From Bacillota bacterium (lineage in GTDB: Bacteria; Bacillota; Clostridia; Acetivibrionales; DSM-1351), in the NCBI GenBank assembly GCA_023412635.1, contig JAEYNI010000113.1:1-7299 (forward strand): a stretch of 7,299 bases of DNA, read 5' to 3'. Made by a program: the position numbers and the translations under genes. This document shows positions 5,753-7,299 of this stretch, piece after piece. Under the pieces are notes generated by a model. It made no database searches. It had not been told where the DNA came from and saw nothing but the letters and a program-made list of their open reading frames with translations. How positions within the stretch are numbered: position 1 is the first letter of the stretch; every line of letters starts with the position of its first letter.

Positions 5753-6379
5753 TTGAAAATTAAGAGATGTATACTTACTATCGCTTTGCCATTAATTGTA
5801 TTTGTAGTATTGACTGTAAATGTTTTAAACGGTGATGTTCATGTTTTTGACAGTTATATATATTCGTTAATATCAAAAATAATCTCAGAAAAGCTAACTT
5901 CTTTTATGATAATTATTACATTTCTGGCATCGGGAACTTTCCTTGGTATAATTTCTGCACTACTTGTTGTAAGTATCCTTTTCAAAAAAGGAAAGAATTC
6001 TTTTTATACCGCAATGCAAGTTATTAATATTTCTCTGAGTTCATTGATTAATGTCGGGCTTAAAAATCTGATAAACAGAACCAGACCTGATATTTTAAAA
6101 CTTGTGGAAGTAACCGGTTTTAGTTTTCCAAGTGGGCATTCAATGGCTTCCATGAGTTTCTATGGTTTTGCAATGTATTTATGCTTCAGATTTTACAAAG
6201 GAAAATGCAAGGTCGCCCTTGTTATTTCACTTATTCTTTTAATTGTCCTGATCGGTTTCAGCAGAATTTATCTTGGGGTTCATTATGCAAGTGACGTTTT
6301 AGGTGGATTTGCTTTTGGATTGTTTTGGTTAGGAATATTTACCTTTATGATAGAAAAACTAGAGGAAAAACGTGTATGA
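5753..6379 (+). CDS. PAP2-family membrane phosphatase
   Basis: A 208-residue (from TTG 5753) integral membrane phosphatase of the type 2 phosphatidic acid phosphatase family, with about six hydrophobic helices. It would remove phosphate from a lipid phosphate such as undecaprenyl pyrophosphate, phosphatidylglycerophosphate or phosphatidate, acting at the outer face of the membrane. All three catalytic motifs are intact: K104-x6-R111-P112 (KNLINRTRP), P126SGH129, and S170R-x5-H177-x3-D181 (SRIYLGVHYASD). Start: GGAG (5743-5746) lies 6 bases before TTG 5753, giving the natural-looking MKIKRCILT. The in-frame ATG 5741 has no usable ribosome binding site and would add four residues (212 aa). Stop 6377-6379. 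The exact substrate cannot be decided; BcrC/UppP-like, PgpB-like and general PAP2 proteins share these motifs. Confidence 0.92.
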   Translation: MKIKRCILTIALPLIVFVVLTVNVLNGDVHVFDSYIYSLISKIISEKLTSFMIIITFLASGTFLGIISALLVVSILFKKGKNSFYTAMQVINISLSSLINVGLKNLINRTRPDILKLVEVTGFSFPSGHSMASMSFYGFAMYLCFRFYKGKCKVALVISLILLIVLIGFSRIYLGVHYASDVLGGFAFGLFWLGIFTFMIEKLEEKRV

Positions 6380-6413
6380 AAACCTTTTGTATGATGTAAG
6401 CCATCATGTAAGC

Positions 6414-6442
6414 TTTATTCAGCAAGTTATATATGCTAAAAT
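6414..6442 (+). promoter_or_regulatory. Candidate extended -10 promoter for the cyclase-family gene
   Basis: An extended -10, TGC followed by TAAAAT (6434-6442), has a weak -35 TTTATT (6414-6419) 17 bases upstream. Initiation near 6449 would give a leader of about 50 bases. A second candidate, TTAAAG-18-TATAAG (6451-6480), would leave almost no leader. Just upstream, ATGATG/CATCAT (6391-6396, 6402-6407) forms a 6-bp hairpin that is too weak to call a terminator. Confidence 0.38.
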
Positions 6443-6498
6443 AATTAATATTAAAGTGGTAAAAATATATATTATATAAGAGAAGAGAGACTGCCAAA

Positions 6499-7119
6499 AT
6501 GACATACATAGACCTGTCCCAACCAATTTACAAAGGAATGCCCGTTTATCCCGGGGATAGTGCCGTTTTACTTGATCAAAGCCAAATATATAGTATAGAT
6601 CACTACAACAATCATAGAATCAATACCGGAATGCATATAGGAACTCATATTGATGGAAGAATGCATTTACTTGATGTTCGAGAGTATATCGGGAATATGC
6701 CTTTGGAGCATTTTTGCGGCAGAGCAGGAATTATTCATGTGGAAAATGAGAATATCATTAAAATGAAAGCTGCTTATTCAGATATTATCAGAGATAAAAA
6801 AGTAATCCTATTTCACACCGGCATGGATAAGTATTACGGGAGTGAAAAGTATTATTCCGGACATCCCATATTGGATATGTCTGTCTGTAAAGTTCTTGCT
6901 GAAAACAATGTAAGGCTTATAGGGTTGGATATGCCTTCTCCGGACAGATTCCCTTTTGAAATTCACAAATATTTATTACAGCACAATATTTTGATTATGG
7001 AGAATCTTACAAACCTCGACAAACTAACTTGTGAAATGGATTTTGAAGTTTTTGCCTTCCCCTTGAAAATAGATGCAGACTCAAGCCCCCTAAGAGTAGT
7101 TGCAAGGGTTAATAATTAA
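6499..7119 (+). CDS. Cyclase-family (kynurenine formamidase-like) metal hydrolase
   Basis: A 206-residue cytosolic protein of the Pfam Cyclase family (PF04199), whose known members include KynB N-formylkynurenine formamidase and polyketide cyclases. The N-terminus has the family opening, YIDLSQPIYKGMPVYPGD (3-20). The metal-site block H46-x-G-T-H50-x-D52-x-R54-x-H56 keeps all His and Asp ligands but replaces the usual Pro with Arg. Downstream LIGLDMPSPDR (140-150), His156 and ENL (168-170, Glu168) complete the expected active-site set. Length is normal. No kynurenine-pathway or polyketide genes are nearby, so the substrate is unknown and kynB is not assigned. ATG 6499 is preceded by AGAGAGA (6484-6490), a moderate ribosome binding site. 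No clear terminator follows. Confidence 0.9.
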   Translation: MTYIDLSQPIYKGMPVYPGDSAVLLDQSQIYSIDHYNNHRINTGMHIGTHIDGRMHLLDVREYIGNMPLEHFCGRAGIIHVENENIIKMKAAYSDIIRDKKVILFHTGMDKYYGSEKYYSGHPILDMSVCKVLAENNVRLIGLDMPSPDRFPFEIHKYLLQHNILIMENLTNLDKLTCEMDFEVFAFPLKIDADSSPLRVVARVNN

Positions 7120-7170
7120 TGAAAATGCTGAGACAGAATAATAATTTATTTTAAATATGTATAAAAATCA

Positions 7171-7191
7171 GCCTGAAAACTTGCCTGAAAA
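7171..7191 (+). repeat. Short direct repeat GCCTGAAAA x2
   Basis: GCCTGAAAA occurs at 7171-7179 and 7183-7191, a 12-base period, between the cyclase gene and the downstream promoter. It is short and in AT-rich DNA, possibly a regulator half-site pair or chance. Confidence 0.35.
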
Positions 7192-7216
7192 TTAGAAATA
7201 AAATTTTAAAATAGTG

Positions 7217-7245
7217 TTGACAATACCAAACTTAGCTCTTATAAT
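7217..7245 (+). promoter_or_regulatory. Perfect consensus sigma-A promoter
   Basis: TTGACA (7217-7222), exactly 17 bases, then TATAAT (7240-7245): 12 of 12 consensus positions at the ideal spacing. Transcription should begin near 7252 and run off the window. No ORF in the window follows it, so it drives a gene or RNA beyond 7299. Confidence 0.85.
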
Positions 7246-7249
7246 ATAT

Positions 7250-7299
7250 AAGTGTTCGGGAAACACCAAGCCCTGAAACACTTGAAAATGCGCCATTAG
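7250..7299 (+). other. Structured start of a leader RNA or small RNA, truncated by the window
   Basis: Directly at the predicted transcription start, GTGTT (7252-7256) can pair with AACAC at 7262-7266. Alternatively, as AAGTGTT (7250-7256), it can pair with AACACTT at 7277-7283, with GGG/CCC (7258-7260, 7271-7273) inside. The two pairings exclude each other. The sequence matches no riboswitch class I can name from these 50 bases, and the element is incomplete. Confidence 0.4.

Noticed and set aside
6391..6413. ATGATG/CATCAT hairpin with repeated ATGTAAGC as a PAP2 terminator
   Set aside because: The stem is only 6 bp with no T-run; it is noted but too weak to call.
7284..7299. Group II intron 5' end (TGCGCC near the window edge)
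   Set aside because: The diagnostic GUGYG start is not matched and no domain structure can be seen in the remaining bases.

Overview
The window looks like chromosomal DNA of a low-GC Firmicute, most likely a clostridium. It has AT-rich intergenic DNA, strong GGAGG-type ribosome binding sites, TTGACA/TATAAT-type promoters, a glycine riboswitch and clostridial-looking proteins. A mesophilic Ruminiclostridium/Clostridium is a reasonable guess, but the genus cannot be fixed from the sequence alone. There are no rRNA or tRNA genes, IS elements, CRISPR arrays or phage genes.

Layout: (1) 1-224 is the 3' end of a GNAT acetyltransferase gene, which converges with a minus-strand AGCS-family Na+:alanine/glycine symporter gene (288-1706). 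A perfect 29-bp inverted repeat between them contains both stop codons. The symporter has a single-aptamer glycine riboswitch (1801-1886) followed by an intrinsic terminator (1744-1770). (2) 2246-2626 is a single crcB/fluc fluoride channel gene, convergent with a minus-strand Sir2 NAD-dependent deacylase gene (2665-3396). (3) A 231-base divergent intergenic region separates the sirtuin from a plus-strand two-gene unit, an ABC-type (COG3910-like) ATPase and a DUF5680-like protein. The ATPase promoter (TTGAAT-17-TATAAT) abuts a near-consensus Gram-positive LexA box, CGAACAAATGTTCT. (4) 4879-5355, minus strand, is a hotdog acyl-CoA thioesterase; a hairpin terminator separates it from the DUF5680 gene. 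(5) 5753-6379 is a PAP2 phosphatase with two overlapping promoters built on a direct repeat. (6) 6499-7119 is a cyclase/arylformamidase-family protein with an unusual metal motif. (7) At 7217-7245 a perfect consensus promoter (TTGACA-17-TATAAT) fires rightward into an RNA with two mutually exclusive hairpins, cut off by the window edge.

Most genes are single-gene units with unrelated housekeeping or accessory roles: amino acid uptake, fluoride export, NAD-dependent deacylation, acyl-CoA turnover and lipid phosphate hydrolysis. The one clear operon is ATPase-DUF5680, and its probable SOS-type control is the most interesting lead. Several starts differ from the longest open frame: symporter 1706, sirtuin 3396, ATPase 3628 (GTG), thioesterase 5355 and PAP2 5753 (TTG). 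Each was chosen from its ribosome binding site.
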